From Phocaeicola vulgatus ATCC 8482 (GTDB taxonomy: Bacteria; Bacteroidota; Bacteroidia; Bacteroidales; Bacteroidaceae), in assembly GCF_000012825.1 (NCBI RefSeq), contig NC_009614.1:3658001-3722000 (forward strand): a stretch of 64,000 bases of DNA. Reading direction: 5' to 3'. Under the pieces are notes generated by a model, which did not search any database, was not told where the DNA came from, and saw nothing but the letters and a program-made list of their open reading frames with translations. Below, one piece after another: positions 1-8,456 of this stretch (positions are counted from its first letter, which is position 1; each line of letters begins with the position of its first letter). Both the position numbers and the translations under genes were made by a program.

Positions 1-306
1 TTTACCTGATGCATATAACTCGCGGCGGATAATACATTCATCCGGATCATATTCCAAATCTCTTTGGGTAAAGAAAGGCTCCATCTGATAGGCGGAGATG
101 TTGAAACGTGCTTCTACAATACATTTATTGGCGCCTTTCTTGATCGCTTTGATATCGGCCCGTTGTCCCAGTAACAAGCCGATAGCGCCTAGAATAATCG
201 ATTTACCGGCACCGGTCTCTCCGGTGATGACAGAGAAGCCGGGGGTGAAACTGATATCCAATGTATCAATCAATGCATAATTCTGTATATAGATAGATTG
301 CAGCAT
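1..306 (-). CDS. recN: DNA repair protein RecN (N-terminal part, cut by window edge)
   Basis: The minus-strand frame opens with ATG at 304-306 and stays open to the window edge, giving about 102 residues of a protein that is normally about 550 long. It begins MLQSIYIQNYALID and carries a Walker A motif, GETGAGKS, at residues 29-36, followed by the GLLLGQRAD stretch typical of RecN. RecN is an SMC-like ATPase that acts on double-strand breaks in recombinational repair. A GGAG-like ribosome site lies just before the ATG. It follows coaBC on the same strand after a 131-bp gap holding short tandem repeats, so it probably belongs to the same leftward block. The identification is firm; the C-terminal half is outside the window. 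Confidence 0.9.
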   Translation of the reverse strand, partial: MLQSIYIQNYALIDTLDISFTPGFSVITGETGAGKSIILGAIGLLLGQRADIKAIKKGANKCIVEARFNISAYQMEPFFTQRDLEYDPDECIIRRELYASGK

Positions 307-381
307 ATTCTTGCTCCTTTTTAATAATTTGCTGATTTGTCAATTTGCTAATTTGCTGCGCTGTTGTATTCCGCATGGTAA

Positions 382-428
382 TTAGCACATTAGCACATTA
401 GCACATTGGCACATTGGCAACATGGCAA
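382..428. repeat. 8-bp tandem repeat between coaBC and recN
   Basis: Five head-to-tail copies of an 8-bp unit are seen: TTAGCACA three times, then TTGGCACA, then a 9-bp variant TTGGCAACA. An AT-rich stretch with related AATTTGCTA words lies just beside it (about 335-356). It fills much of the coaBC-recN gap. No coding potential or clear promoter is visible inside it. Slippage during replication could change the copy number. Confidence 0.75.
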
Positions 429-437
429 ATTAAGAAA

Positions 438-1634
438 TTATTTATTATTTACCAGTCTGTCAATAATATCCCTTGCTACTTCCTGTTTGCTTTTCAGCGG
501 ATAAGGAGTTGCTCCCTGACGGTCTATAATCGTTATTTTGTTGGTGTCACAACGAAACCCGGCTCCTTGGTCGTTCAATGAGTTCAGTACAATGAAATCA
601 AGGTTCTTACGTTCCAGTTTTCTTTGTGCATTTTTTGTTTCATCATTTGTTTCCAAGGCAAATCCCACTAATGTCTGTCCGTCTTTTTTCCGGTTTCCCA
701 GTGCGGCGGCAATGTCTTGTGTGGGTTTCAATTGCAGTATTAAATTATCTTTCTCTCTTTTGATTTTATGACCGGCTACGGTTTCCGGGGTAAAGTCGGC
801 CACTGCCGCACACAGGATGCCGGCCGAAGCTGTAGGAAACTCGCGGATGGCGGCTTCGTACATTTCTCCGGCACTTTCCACATCTATGCGGCGGATGTTA
901 GGGTGATGGGCCTGAATCGTTACCGGTCCGCTGATTAGCGATACTTCCGCTCCACGTGAAGCGCATTCCTCGGCAAGTGCGAATCCCATTTTTCCTGAAG
1001 AATAATTGCCGATAAAGCGTACCGGATCTATTTTCTCGTAGGTTGGACCGGCGGTAATGACTACTTTCTTTCCGGCCATGTCTTGTTGTTTGGCAAAGAA
1101 AGCTTCCAGAATTTCCACTATTTTTTCCGGTTCTTCCATTCTGCCTTTTCCTACCAGATGGCTTGCCAGTTCCCCTTCTGCCGGTTCTATAATATGATTT
1201 CCGTAAGAACGGAGCGTGTCCAGATTCTTCCGGGTGGAAGGGTGTGCGAACATATCCAGATCCATTGCCGGAGCTACGAATACGGGAGCTTTCATTGACA
1301 GATAAGTCGTGATCAGCATATTGTCCGCTATTCCGTTGGCCATTTTACCAATAGTGGATGCGGTAGCCGGAGCGATAATCATGGCATCCGCCCATAGTCC
1401 CAAATCAACGTGGCTGTTCCATGTCCCGTCACGCTGGGCAAAAAACTCGCTGATAACAGGTTTGCTTGTTAATGCAGACAAAGTGATAGGTGTGATGAAT
1501 TCTTTGCCTGCGGGGGTAATCACGACTTGTACTTCCGCTCCCTTCTTAATAAGTCCGCGAATGAGTATAGCCGCTTTATAGGCGGCTATACTTCCGGTTA
1601 TACCTAGTACGATTTTTTTTCCTTTCATACTCAT
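438..1634 (-). CDS. coaBC: Bifunctional phosphopantothenoylcysteine decarboxylase / phosphopantothenate-cysteine ligase
   Basis: This 398-residue protein has the two-domain Dfp layout: an FMN-binding CoaC decarboxylase domain (about 1-180) and a CoaB ligase domain (about 185-398). It makes 4'-phosphopantetheine on the way to coenzyme A, downstream of PanC/PanD encoded elsewhere in this window. Visible landmarks are GITGSIAAYK at the N-terminus, the catalytic His75 in SHVDL, and NYSSGKMG at 210-217 in CoaB. Two CoaC positions differ from the E. coli enzyme: the PAMN Asn125 is Asp (PAMDLDMF), and the lid Cys158 is Ser (GELASHL). The start ATG overlaps the stop of the upstream exonuclease gene by 4 bp, so the two are translationally coupled. 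Confidence 0.95.
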   Translation of the reverse strand: MSMKGKKIVLGITGSIAAYKAAILIRGLIKKGAEVQVVITPAGKEFITPITLSALTSKPVISEFFAQRDGTWNSHVDLGLWADAMIIAPATASTIGKMANGIADNMLITTYLSMKAPVFVAPAMDLDMFAHPSTRKNLDTLRSYGNHIIEPAEGELASHLVGKGRMEEPEKIVEILEAFFAKQQDMAGKKVVITAGPTYEKIDPVRFIGNYSSGKMGFALAEECASRGAEVSLISGPVTIQAHHPNIRRIDVESAGEMYEAAIREFPTASAGILCAAVADFTPETVAGHKIKREKDNLILQLKPTQDIAAALGNRKKDGQTLVGFALETNDETKNAQRKLERKNLDFIVLNSLNDQGAGFRCDTNKITIIDRQGATPYPLKSKQEVARDIIDRLVNNK

Positions 1635-2407
1635 TTCATCATTCCCGATTCACGTAGTCTGATTTTTGTCAGTACGTTTTTCGTGTTCAGCGTAAAGTCA
1701 CCGTTCAGTATCCAGCTGTAGTAGCCCGGATCTTTTTGTAATACTTCGCTGACCGACATTCCTTTGTATTTCCCAAAATTAAAGACTTCCACGCCTTTGT
1801 CATCATAAACAATGCGTCCGGCGAAATCTACGTTCTTGTTGAAACTTGAATATTCGGCTAGAAATGCCATATCGTTTTGCAATTCTTCCGGATAGCGGTC
1901 CAATTGGGATTTCAGTACTTCGTATGTGGCACGTGTGTCGGCTTCGGCTGTATGGGCATCTTCCAGATTCTTTCCGCAATAGAATTTATAGGCGGCAGAC
2001 AGGGTGCGCTGTTCCAGTTTGTGATAAATCACCTGCACGTCAATGAATTTTCGTTTCATCATGTCAATGTCTACTCCTGCGCGCAGGAACTCCTCGGCCA
2101 GAACCGGAATGTCGAAACGATTGGAATTGAAACCGGCAAGGTCACATCCCTCAATGTCCCGGGCTATCTCTTTTGCCACTTCCTTGAAAGTAGGGCAGTC
2201 CGCCACATCTGCGTCATAAATACCGTGGATGGCAGAAGATTGTTCGGGAATATGCATTTCCGGATTGATACGCATGGTCTTCGTTTCTTCGTTGCCGTTT
2301 GGGTACACCTTCAGATAGCATATTTCCACTATTCTGTCTGTGTTTATATTTGTTCCCGTTGTTTCCAAATCGAAAAAAACAATAGGATTCTTCAAGTTCA
2401 ATTTCAT
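1631..2407 (-). CDS. DEDDh 3'-5' exonuclease (DnaQ-like) with C-terminal DUF3820-like domain
   Basis: A 258-residue exonuclease of the DNA polymerase III epsilon type. The metal ligands of the DEDDh fold are visible: D13 and E15 in FFDLETTG, D99 in SNRFDIPVL, and H152/D157 in AHTAEADTRA. After the nuclease domain (about 8-170) a short C-terminal module with FGKYKGMSVSEV and YYSWILNGDF resembles the DUF3820 family. It lies between dnaN (51 bp upstream) and coaBC (4-bp overlap). The neighbourhood suggests proofreading or repair work with the sliding clamp, but a stand-alone repair or RNA-processing exonuclease would look the same. Confidence 0.88.
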   Translation of the reverse strand: MKLNLKNPIVFFDLETTGTNINTDRIVEICYLKVYPNGNEETKTMRINPEMHIPEQSSAIHGIYDADVADCPTFKEVAKEIARDIEGCDLAGFNSNRFDIPVLAEEFLRAGVDIDMMKRKFIDVQVIYHKLEQRTLSAAYKFYCGKNLEDAHTAEADTRATYEVLKSQLDRYPEELQNDMAFLAEYSSFNKNVDFAGRIVYDDKGVEVFNFGKYKGMSVSEVLQKDPGYYSWILNGDFTLNTKNVLTKIRLRESGMMK

Positions 2408-2458
2408 TTTCAGCTTGTATTATATATTGTTTTTCCGCCACATGGTGGCGTGTTGTTT

Positions 2459-3583
2459 TTAGTCGTTCAGCATCATAGGCATCAGCAGCATCAGCAGGTC
2501 TTCTTTTTCTTCCTGTTCTACAGGAACAATAACACCCGCACGTGAAGGATCAGCCAGTTCGAAAAGTATTTCCTGTGCCGAGATATTGTTTAAAATATCG
2601 ATCAGGAATGTTGATTTAAAGCCGATGCTCATGGGGCTTCCTGTATATTGGCAAGTCAGTGTTTCTTCTGCTGAGGTGGAGAAGTCTATGTCTTGTGCGG
2701 AGATCTGGATCTGATTTTCACTGAGGCGGAGTTTTATCAAACTGCTTGCTTGTGATGAGAATACAGATACACGGCGGAGCGCACTGATCAGCATCATGCG
2801 GTCAATGGTGGCCTTGTGCGGATTATCCTGCGGAATTACTGAATTATAATTGGGATAGCGTCCTTCGATAAGACGGCATATCATGCTGTAGTTTTCTAAT
2901 GTAAACGTAGCGTTACGGTCGTCAAAATCAATTTGCACATCTCCTTGTTCTTTCGGCAACAGGTTCTTCAGCAGGGTTGCCGGTTTCTTGGGCAGAATGA
3001 AAGCGGCTTTTTCATCGCCGTGTGCCACAAATGTTTTATTGCGTACTAATTTGTGCCCGTCTGAGGCTACGAAAGTGATGTCTTCGGTAGTGATATCAAA
3101 ATAAATACCATTCATTACCGGACGTAACTCGTCATCGGCAGTAGCGAACAAGGAACGGTTGATACCCGCCAGCATCACCGGAGCGCCCATTGTTACGTGT
3201 ACCGCATTTGCGCCTAATGCGGGAGCCTGCGGATATTCGTCGGCATTTTGTCCCATCAGGCTGTATTTACCATTCTGATATTGTACGGTGATTTCCAGAT
3301 TCTCTGTATTTACCAGGAAAGTCAGTGGTTGTTCGGGTATTTCTTTCAGGGCTTCGAGTATGGTTTTTGAAGAAACGGCAAAGCGTCCGTCACCGTCACT
3401 TTCATTTACTTCCAAAGAAGTGGAGAGGGTCGTTTCGCTGTCAGAGGCAGTGAGCGACAACGTTCCGTCAGTCAGTTCCATTAAGAAACAATCAAGAATA
3501 GGTAACGAATTTTTAGAGTTGATTACTCGGCTAATAGCTTGTAAATGACTGAATAATCCAGTACTTGAAACGATGAACTTCAT
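2459..3583 (-). CDS. dnaN: DNA polymerase III beta subunit (sliding clamp)
   Basis: A 374-residue protein of the usual length for the beta clamp, with three clamp domains of about 120 residues each. Recognisable stretches are MKFIVSSTGLFSHLQAISRV at the start, SLPILDCFLMEL, ASDSETTL, FATADDELRPVMNGIYF and the closing VEQEEKEDLLMLLMPMML. The clamp encircles DNA as a dimer and tethers the replicative polymerase. It heads the leftward block dnaN - exonuclease - coaBC - recN. A good promoter element lies about 50 bp upstream on the minus strand, so this is probably the first gene of the transcript. Confidence 0.97.
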   Translation of the reverse strand: MKFIVSSTGLFSHLQAISRVINSKNSLPILDCFLMELTDGTLSLTASDSETTLSTSLEVNESDGDGRFAVSSKTILEALKEIPEQPLTFLVNTENLEITVQYQNGKYSLMGQNADEYPQAPALGANAVHVTMGAPVMLAGINRSLFATADDELRPVMNGIYFDITTEDITFVASDGHKLVRNKTFVAHGDEKAAFILPKKPATLLKNLLPKEQGDVQIDFDDRNATFTLENYSMICRLIEGRYPNYNSVIPQDNPHKATIDRMMLISALRRVSVFSSQASSLIKLRLSENQIQISAQDIDFSTSAEETLTCQYTGSPMSIGFKSTFLIDILNNISAQEILFELADPSRAGVIVPVEQEEKEDLLMLLMPMMLND

Positions 3584-3634
3584 AGTTTTATATTATTATA
3601 TTTATATTCTATATCTCTATATTCATTTAACTGC

Positions 3635-3642
3635 CAAAGTTA
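3635..3642 (-). promoter_or_regulatory. Bacteroidetes -7 promoter element upstream of dnaN
   Basis: Read on the minus strand this is TAACTTTG, an exact match to the TAnnTTTG consensus of the Bacteroidetes primary sigma factor. It lies 52 bp before the dnaN ATG and points toward it. No strong TTTG -33 box was identified. Assignment is by motif and position only. Confidence 0.6.
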
Positions 3643-3706
3643 CGAAAAGATTATGGTTCAAGCGCAAAAAATGGCGAAAAAATTAGTTTACTCGCAAGGA
3701 AAAGTG

Positions 3707-3714
3707 TACTTTCG
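3707..3714 (+). promoter_or_regulatory. Possible -7 promoter element for the DUF3127 gene
   Basis: TACTTTCG differs from TAnnTTTG at one base and lies 22 bp before the ATG at 3737. It is divergent from the dnaN promoter, from which it is separated by about 64 bp. A weak motif-only call. Confidence 0.35.
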
Positions 3715-3736
3715 TGGCGAATTTAAATAACGTAAT

Positions 3737-4114
3737 ATGGAATTAGCAGGAAAAGTAATAGCAGTCCTCGAACCGAGAGGAGGAGTTTCAAAGACAGGAA
3801 ATGAATGGAAAGTACAAGAATACGTAATTGAAACGCATGATCAATATCCTAAAAAAATGTGTTTTGACGTATTTGGAGCAGATAAGATAGCGCAATTTAA
3901 TATTCAGGCAGGTGAAGAGTTGAATGTGTTTTTTGATGTGGATGCCCGCGAGTGGAATGGTCGTTGGTTCAACAGTATCCGTGCGTGGAAAGTAGAGCGT
4001 GTGGGTGCCCAGGGACCTGTTGCACCGGATGCTCCGTTTCCTCCCATGAATGCTGCTCCCGCTGCACCGGTAGATTTTGCCGCGACAGACGAGAAGGATG
4101 ATTTGCCTTTCTAG
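3737..4114 (+). CDS. DUF3127 domain protein
   Basis: A 125-residue protein that opens MELAGKVIAVLEPRGGVSKTG and matches what I know of the DUF3127 family, small Bacteroidetes proteins of OB-fold appearance. The first ~95 residues form the domain. The tail is rich in Ala and Pro and ends in an acidic DEKDDLPF, which resembles the acidic C-terminal tip of single-stranded DNA-binding proteins. That likeness, and its place divergent from dnaN, hints at a nucleic-acid role, but this is inference; the family has no assigned function that I know of. It has its own terminator at 4143-4186 and appears to be transcribed alone. Confidence 0.82.
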   Translation: MELAGKVIAVLEPRGGVSKTGNEWKVQEYVIETHDQYPKKMCFDVFGADKIAQFNIQAGEELNVFFDVDAREWNGRWFNSIRAWKVERVGAQGPVAPDAPFPPMNAAPAAPVDFAATDEKDDLPF

Positions 4115-4142
4115 GGGATAGAGGATTCCCATAAACATAAAT

Positions 4143-4186
4143 AAGCCGGCAGAATCCGTGAAAAGGATTTTGCCGGCTTATTTTAT
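4143..4186 (+). terminator. Rho-independent terminator after the DUF3127 gene
   Basis: A 15-bp stem (4143-4157 with 4165-4179, one G-T pair) closes a 7-base loop and is followed by an AT-rich ATTTTAT tail. It begins 29 bp after the DUF3127 stop codon. Confidence 0.8.
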
Positions 4187-4363
4187 ATAGTCTGTTTTTA
4201 TGGTCATTCTCAATCATGGTGTGAAGTGTTGATGGGATATTTGCGTTCCATGAATTTCCATTTATCATCCGGTGTGGTATGATTACGGTGGAGTAAATTA
4301 AACAGGCGGAAACTATATTGCTGTAGTTGCCGCCTGTTCTTTATTTGGTTAAATAAAAAAGTC

Positions 4364-5794
4364 TTAAAATGTAGTGTAGAAGATTTGCATTTTCAGCTTA
4401 TTCTCAGGATTCGTTCCACCTTTTAACATAGCGCTTTCCATACCTAAGCTGTTGGATATTTCAACTATTTCATTGTTTGAATTGGATACTGCTTTGACAG
4501 GTATGATGACAACTCTGTTCCAGTCCGGATTTTCAGCGTCCCATTTTTTTCCGTCTTCTTCCTTTTCAGGATCTCCACCTGCTGCTGTTATGCCTTTTTT
4601 CCGTTCCTCAATACAGTAAGTGATTAAGGGAGCGATGTTGGTAAAGGTGTATGTATTGTTACTGCTGCTATATGAACTTAAGAAAGAAGTCTTGTTGTCG
4701 ATAATCTTGTTTTCTTCAAAGAACGAGAACATATCTTTCTTTCTGACCATCAATACATATTGGGGGATGCCCATTTTGTATTTGGACTCTTTCTCGTTGT
4801 AGCGTGTGAACGATACATTTACACCATTTAGCGTATCTCTTTTATGTTCATTGTAAATCTCTGCAATGGGGAAAGTCGCTTCTGTAAAAATACCTGCCGG
4901 ACTTTTGAGGTAAGTATGGTCCGGATCTTGGGCTAACTCTTCCAATCTGCTACCGTTACTGAAGTGGTTGGCTTGTATCACTTCCTTGGTTGCTCCAAAG
5001 AAATAGGACTTGTAAACCAACGAATCCCGCTTGCCGGAAGAACTTTCTATCAGGGCTTCAAAATTAAGATTCAGGCTTAAACCGTCAATGTATAAAATGG
5101 TTCCGTCGCCATGAGTACAGCGAATGTAAACTCCCTTTAATACATTCTTGATAAAACTTTCAGGAGTCTTGAAATACTCTTTGTTCTCCTTGTATTTGTT
5201 GAAGATGTGATCGCCTAATGAATTGGGCAATTTGATAGTCTGTATAATTGTTCTTTGCTTGACACCGCTGCTTGTGGTTGTAGTTTCATCTTTGCTTGTA
5301 GACGGACCTACTGCCGAATAGGCTTTTACAGCGATAGGCTTTCCTTTTTCGTTGTAATAATCTTTAGGATCCACACTGGTATAGAAAGTACTTAGTTCTT
5401 TTTCAGGAATAACCTTGTCCAATGTGTCAACCTGTAAGCGCATGGCATTCAGTGAGTCACCAAAGAAAGACCCGTATTGCAGACTTATATTTACTCCGAT
5501 GACTTTGGTCAGCTCTTCTTCAAATTTGAAGTTGTCCATACAGGTGAACTGTGCTATAAAGTCGGCAGTAAATTCTCCAAATTGCTCATCGGTATATCGT
5601 CCTAAATATGCAGTACTGGTACGTGCATAAACAGAGTCGGCCAACAGAGATTTGGTGGTAAACTCATAACTGTCTGTATTTGCCGGAATCTTATCTCCAC
5701 CGGGGATAAGATCAGTCCCGATGCCGGTTGTTGAATCATCGCAACTATAAATAAGTGCAGCCAACAACAATGCGCATAAGTATTTGATTTTCAT
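4364..5794 (-). CDS. DUF4270 family lipoprotein
   Basis: The start is placed at the ATG at 5792-5794, giving 476 residues and a clean lipoprotein signal MKIKYLCALLLAALIYSC with the lipidated cysteine at residue 18. The longer reading frame would put an unlikely polar extension before it. The mature part begins DDSTTGIGTDLIPGGDKI and fits the DUF4270 family of Bacteroidetes surface or periplasmic lipoproteins, whose function is not known. It lies 19 bp after the starch-synthase-like gene on the same strand, so the two are probably one operon. About 250 bp without genes separate its 3' end from the DUF3127 gene. Confidence 0.85.
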   Translation of the reverse strand: MKIKYLCALLLAALIYSCDDSTTGIGTDLIPGGDKIPANTDSYEFTTKSLLADSVYARTSTAYLGRYTDEQFGEFTADFIAQFTCMDNFKFEEELTKVIGVNISLQYGSFFGDSLNAMRLQVDTLDKVIPEKELSTFYTSVDPKDYYNEKGKPIAVKAYSAVGPSTSKDETTTTSSGVKQRTIIQTIKLPNSLGDHIFNKYKENKEYFKTPESFIKNVLKGVYIRCTHGDGTILYIDGLSLNLNFEALIESSSGKRDSLVYKSYFFGATKEVIQANHFSNGSRLEELAQDPDHTYLKSPAGIFTEATFPIAEIYNEHKRDTLNGVNVSFTRYNEKESKYKMGIPQYVLMVRKKDMFSFFEENKIIDNKTSFLSSYSSSNNTYTFTNIAPLITYCIEERKKGITAAGGDPEKEEDGKKWDAENPDWNRVVIIPVKAVSNSNNEIVEISNSLGMESAMLKGGTNPENKLKMQIFYTTF

Positions 5795-5813
5795 CTTTAT
5801 TATTCTTAGTGAG

Positions 5814-6638
5814 TTATTTCTTTTCAAACTCCCATACTTTGTCATAGAACTCATTGAAAGCATCTACATAGGTATCGGCAGGCTGATAGTCGAGCACGGG
5901 CACACCCGATTCACGGGCGAACTTCATGACATTCTCGTTCACTTTTTCGCTGTTTTGTATCACACCGTCGGAGTAGGCAATGGCCAGTTTGCACAGCTCC
6001 TCGTAATTTGCCGGAGATTTGACGATGCTTTCCACATCATTCTTTTCAATGCCTTTCAGCATGAGTTTTTCAGTCAGATTACCTTCGCAGTCCGATTTGA
6101 AATCATCTTCAAACACCGAAAATACTACTTTTGAGTCTCTGAATGACGGTTCATCCTGATAAGCCTTCTTGATATAAAGAGGTACAAATGCACTCATCCA
6201 CCCTTGGCAATGGATAATGTCCGGACACCAGCGTAATTTCTTTACCGTTTCCAATACGCCGCGTGCATAAAAAATAGCACGTTCGTCATTGTCTTTGTAT
6301 TCTACACCGTTTTCGTCAGCTACCATTTGGCGGTGCTGGAAATAGTCGTCATTGTCAATGAAGTAAACCTGCATACGTGCAGCTTGGATAGATGCTACCT
6401 TGATAATCAGCGGATGGTCCGTATCGTCTATGATTAAATTCATGCCGGACAGGCGGATGACTTCGTGTAATTGGTTTCTGCGCTCATTGACATTGCCCCA
6501 TTTTGGCATAAAAGTTCTGATTTCTCTGCCTTTTTCCTGAATAGCCTGAGGAAGAAATCTTCCCATGTTTGCCATTTCGGATTCGGGAACGTAAGGGGTA
6601 ATCTCTTGTGTAATAAATAAAACTTTATTTGCCTTCAT
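5814..6638 (-). CDS. Glycogen/starch synthase-like protein, N-terminal GT5 domain only
   Basis: With the start at the ATG at 6636-6638 the protein has 274 residues. It begins KVLFITQEITPYVPES and runs through DIIHCQGWMSAFVPLYIKK, which is the N-terminal Rossmann domain of GT5 glycogen/starch synthases. Full enzymes are about 480-550 residues; the C-terminal ADP-glucose-binding domain is absent, and the frame ends cleanly rather than by visible frameshift. Normal synthesis of glucan is therefore doubtful and a regulatory or binding role is possible. A TATCTTTG promoter element lies 31 bp upstream. It is followed by the DUF4270 lipoprotein gene. Confidence 0.8.
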   Translation of the reverse strand: MKANKVLFITQEITPYVPESEMANMGRFLPQAIQEKGREIRTFMPKWGNVNERRNQLHEVIRLSGMNLIIDDTDHPLIIKVASIQAARMQVYFIDNDDYFQHRQMVADENGVEYKDNDERAIFYARGVLETVKKLRWCPDIIHCQGWMSAFVPLYIKKAYQDEPSFRDSKVVFSVFEDDFKSDCEGNLTEKLMLKGIEKNDVESIVKSPANYEELCKLAIAYSDGVIQNSEKVNENVMKFARESGVPVLDYQPADTYVDAFNEFYDKVWEFEKK

Positions 6639-6668
6639 CTTAACTTTTTGTTGCTCATAATCATTTTG

Positions 6669-6676
6669 CAAAGATA
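6669..6676 (-). promoter_or_regulatory. -7 promoter element for the GT5-like/DUF4270 operon
   Basis: On the minus strand this reads TATCTTTG, an exact TAnnTTTG match, followed by CA. It is 31 bp before the ATG at 6638. The rest of the 351-bp gap to panC holds AT-rich sequence with short TAATTAG-type repeats (about 6740-6760) and a near-consensus TTACTTTG at about 6940 that could drive panC. Confidence 0.6.
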
Positions 6677-6989
6677 TAAAAAAAATAGATGAGAGTGGCA
6701 AGAAACGAGGAATAATAATTCCTTATGATATGTTAAGTGGCTGGTAATTAGTAATTAGCAGTTGGAAGTTAATGGCCGATGCCTTGCGGAATTAGGTGAA
6801 AAATGGGAAAGAACAGGTGGCCGGCCGGTGGCTGAAGAGGGCTTATTGCGCCATATCTGCAAGCTATTAACCACTTATTACTAACCACTCATCATTAATT
6901 AAAACTCTTTTTTTCTTCGTTATCTCCCAAATAATGGTTTACTTTGCAGCCGTTTTAAATGAAACTACTCAAACAAAAGAGATAAAAAG

Positions 6990-7838
6990 ATGAAGTTAGT
7001 TCAAACAATCAAAGAGCTTCAGTCAGAGCTGGATGCCCTGCGCAGTGAGGGAAAGACAATAGGTTTGGTACCTACGATGGGTGCACTCCATGCCGGACAC
7101 GCTTCGTTGGTGAAACGTGCTGTTGCAGAAAATGATGTAGTGGTGGTAAGTGATTTTGTGAATCCTACCCAGTTTAACGACAAAAATGACTTGGCAAAAT
7201 ATCCGCGTACATTGGATGCCGATTGTGAATTGTTGGAAAAAGTAGGGGCGGCTTTTGTTTTTGCTCCGTCTGTAGAAGAGATTTATCCTGAGCCTGATAC
7301 CCGGCAGTTCAGCTATGCGCCGTTGGACACAGTGATGGAAGGCCGTTTCCGTCCGGGACATTTCAATGGAGTATGCCAGATAGTGAGCAAGCTGTTTATG
7401 ATTGTAAATCCTACCCGTGCTTATTTCGGTGAGAAAGATTTCCAGCAGTTGGCTATTATTCGTGAAATGGTGAAACAGATAGGGTTCAACGGACTGGAAA
7501 TTGTAGGTTGTCCTATTGTGCGTGAGGAAGACGGGCTGGCATTGAGCAGCCGCAATGCACGGCTTTCTGCGGTGGAGAGAGAGTATGCGCTGAATATTTC
7601 GCAGACTTTATTTAAGAGTTGTACTTTTGCAAAATCTCATCCGGTCGCTGAGACTCAGAAGTTTGTAGAAGATGCGATTGCTGCCGCTCCGGGTTTGCGT
7701 CTGGAATATTTTGAAATAGTAGACGGCACTACGCTTCAGAAAATAACGGATTGGGAAGATACGGATTATGCAGTAGGTTGCATTACGGTATTTTGCGGAG
7801 AGGTACGTTTGATAGATAATATAAAATATAAGGGATAG
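6990..7838 (+). CDS. panC: Pantothenate synthetase (pantoate-beta-alanine ligase)
   Basis: A 282-residue protein of the usual length. It condenses pantoate with beta-alanine using ATP in the cytoplasm. [10 protein letters not shown] at 28-37 contains the HxGH nucleotide-binding signature, FVNPTQF at about 56-62 and [14 protein letters not shown] line the active site, and LSSRNARLS near residue 190 is the KMSKS-like loop. It is followed after 21 bp by panD, which supplies the beta-alanine, so the pair forms a short operon feeding the CoaBC step encoded at 438-1634. Confidence 0.97.
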   Translation: MKLVQTIKELQSELDALRSEGKTIGLVPTMGALHAGHASLVKRAVAENDVVVVSDFVNPTQFNDKNDLAKYPRTLDADCELLEKVGAAFVFAPSVEEIYPEPDTRQFSYAPLDTVMEGRFRPGHFNGVCQIVSKLFMIVNPTRAYFGEKDFQQLAIIREMVKQIGFNGLEIVGCPIVREEDGLALSSRNARLSAVEREYALNISQTLFKSCTFAKSHPVAETQKFVEDAIAAAPGLRLEYFEIVDGTTLQKITDWEDTDYAVGCITVFCGEVRLIDNIKYKG

Positions 7839-7859
7839 TGATCGTTAACCATTAGAATT

Positions 7860-8210
7860 ATGATGATTGAGGTATTAAAGTCGAAACTGCATTGTGTCCG
7901 TGTAACGGAAGCCAATTTGAATTACATGGGTAGTATTACGATTGACGAGGACTTGATGGATGCCGCCAACATGATTGCCGGCGAGAAAGTGCACATTGTG
8001 GATAATAATAACGGCGAGAGGTTTGAAACTTATATTATTAAGGGTGAGCGCGGTTCGGGATGTATTTGTCTGAATGGGGCTGCTGCCCGGAAAGTACAGG
8101 TGGGTGACATTGTGATTATCATGTCATACGCCATGATGGATTTTGAGGAAGCTAAATCGTTCAAGCCGACGGTGGTTTTCCCTGATTCGGCGATGAACAA
8201 GATTGTATAA
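7860..8210 (+). CDS. panD: Aspartate 1-decarboxylase
   Basis: A 116-residue PanD, the pyruvoyl enzyme that makes beta-alanine from aspartate. The self-cleavage site is visible as YMGSITID, with Gly24-Ser25; Ser25 becomes the pyruvoyl group. Lys9, the invariant lysine in KSKLHCVRV, and [19 protein letters not shown] are also conserved. The gene starts with two successive ATG codons, so initiation at 7863 is equally possible. It is co-transcribed with panC and ends at a terminator at 8234. Confidence 0.96.
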   Translation: MMIEVLKSKLHCVRVTEANLNYMGSITIDEDLMDAANMIAGEKVHIVDNNNGERFETYIIKGERGSGCICLNGAAARKVQVGDIVIIMSYAMMDFEEAKSFKPTVVFPDSAMNKIV

Positions 8211-8233
8211 CGATATTTTTGTTCGGTAATCCA

Positions 8234-8275
8234 AAAGCCCGGTAGACGTGAGTCTGATACGGGCTTTATTTTTTT
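8234..8275 (+). terminator. Terminator of panCD, with an IS inserted at its T tract
   Basis: Stem AAAGCCCG (8234-8241) pairs perfectly with CGGGCTTT (8260-8267) and is followed by a run of T. The insertion sequence begins at the base after this T run, and the four T bases at 8272-8275 are repeated at its other end. Confidence 0.8.
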
Positions 8276-8308
8276 AGGGATATTCAGTAAATGTCTCTAA
8301 AAAATAAG

Positions 8309-8351
8309 ATGGCATATGAAGATGATAGGGCATGACCATTTCATATGCCAT
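8309..8351 (-). terminator. Terminator downstream of the IS transposase gene
   Basis: A 12-bp perfect stem (8309-8320 with 8340-8351). On the minus strand it is followed by CTTATTTTTT, so it should end the transposase transcript just inside the IS end. The same structure is at 56622-56664 in copy 2. Confidence 0.65.
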
Positions 8352-8456
8352 TCTTATTGTCATTTTTCCGTGCTTTCTCACATACTTCTATCCGACAGGA
8401 CATGACGTTCCGGAAGAAGTCTGATGACCTCTTCTGATTCTGTGAGTAAAATCATA

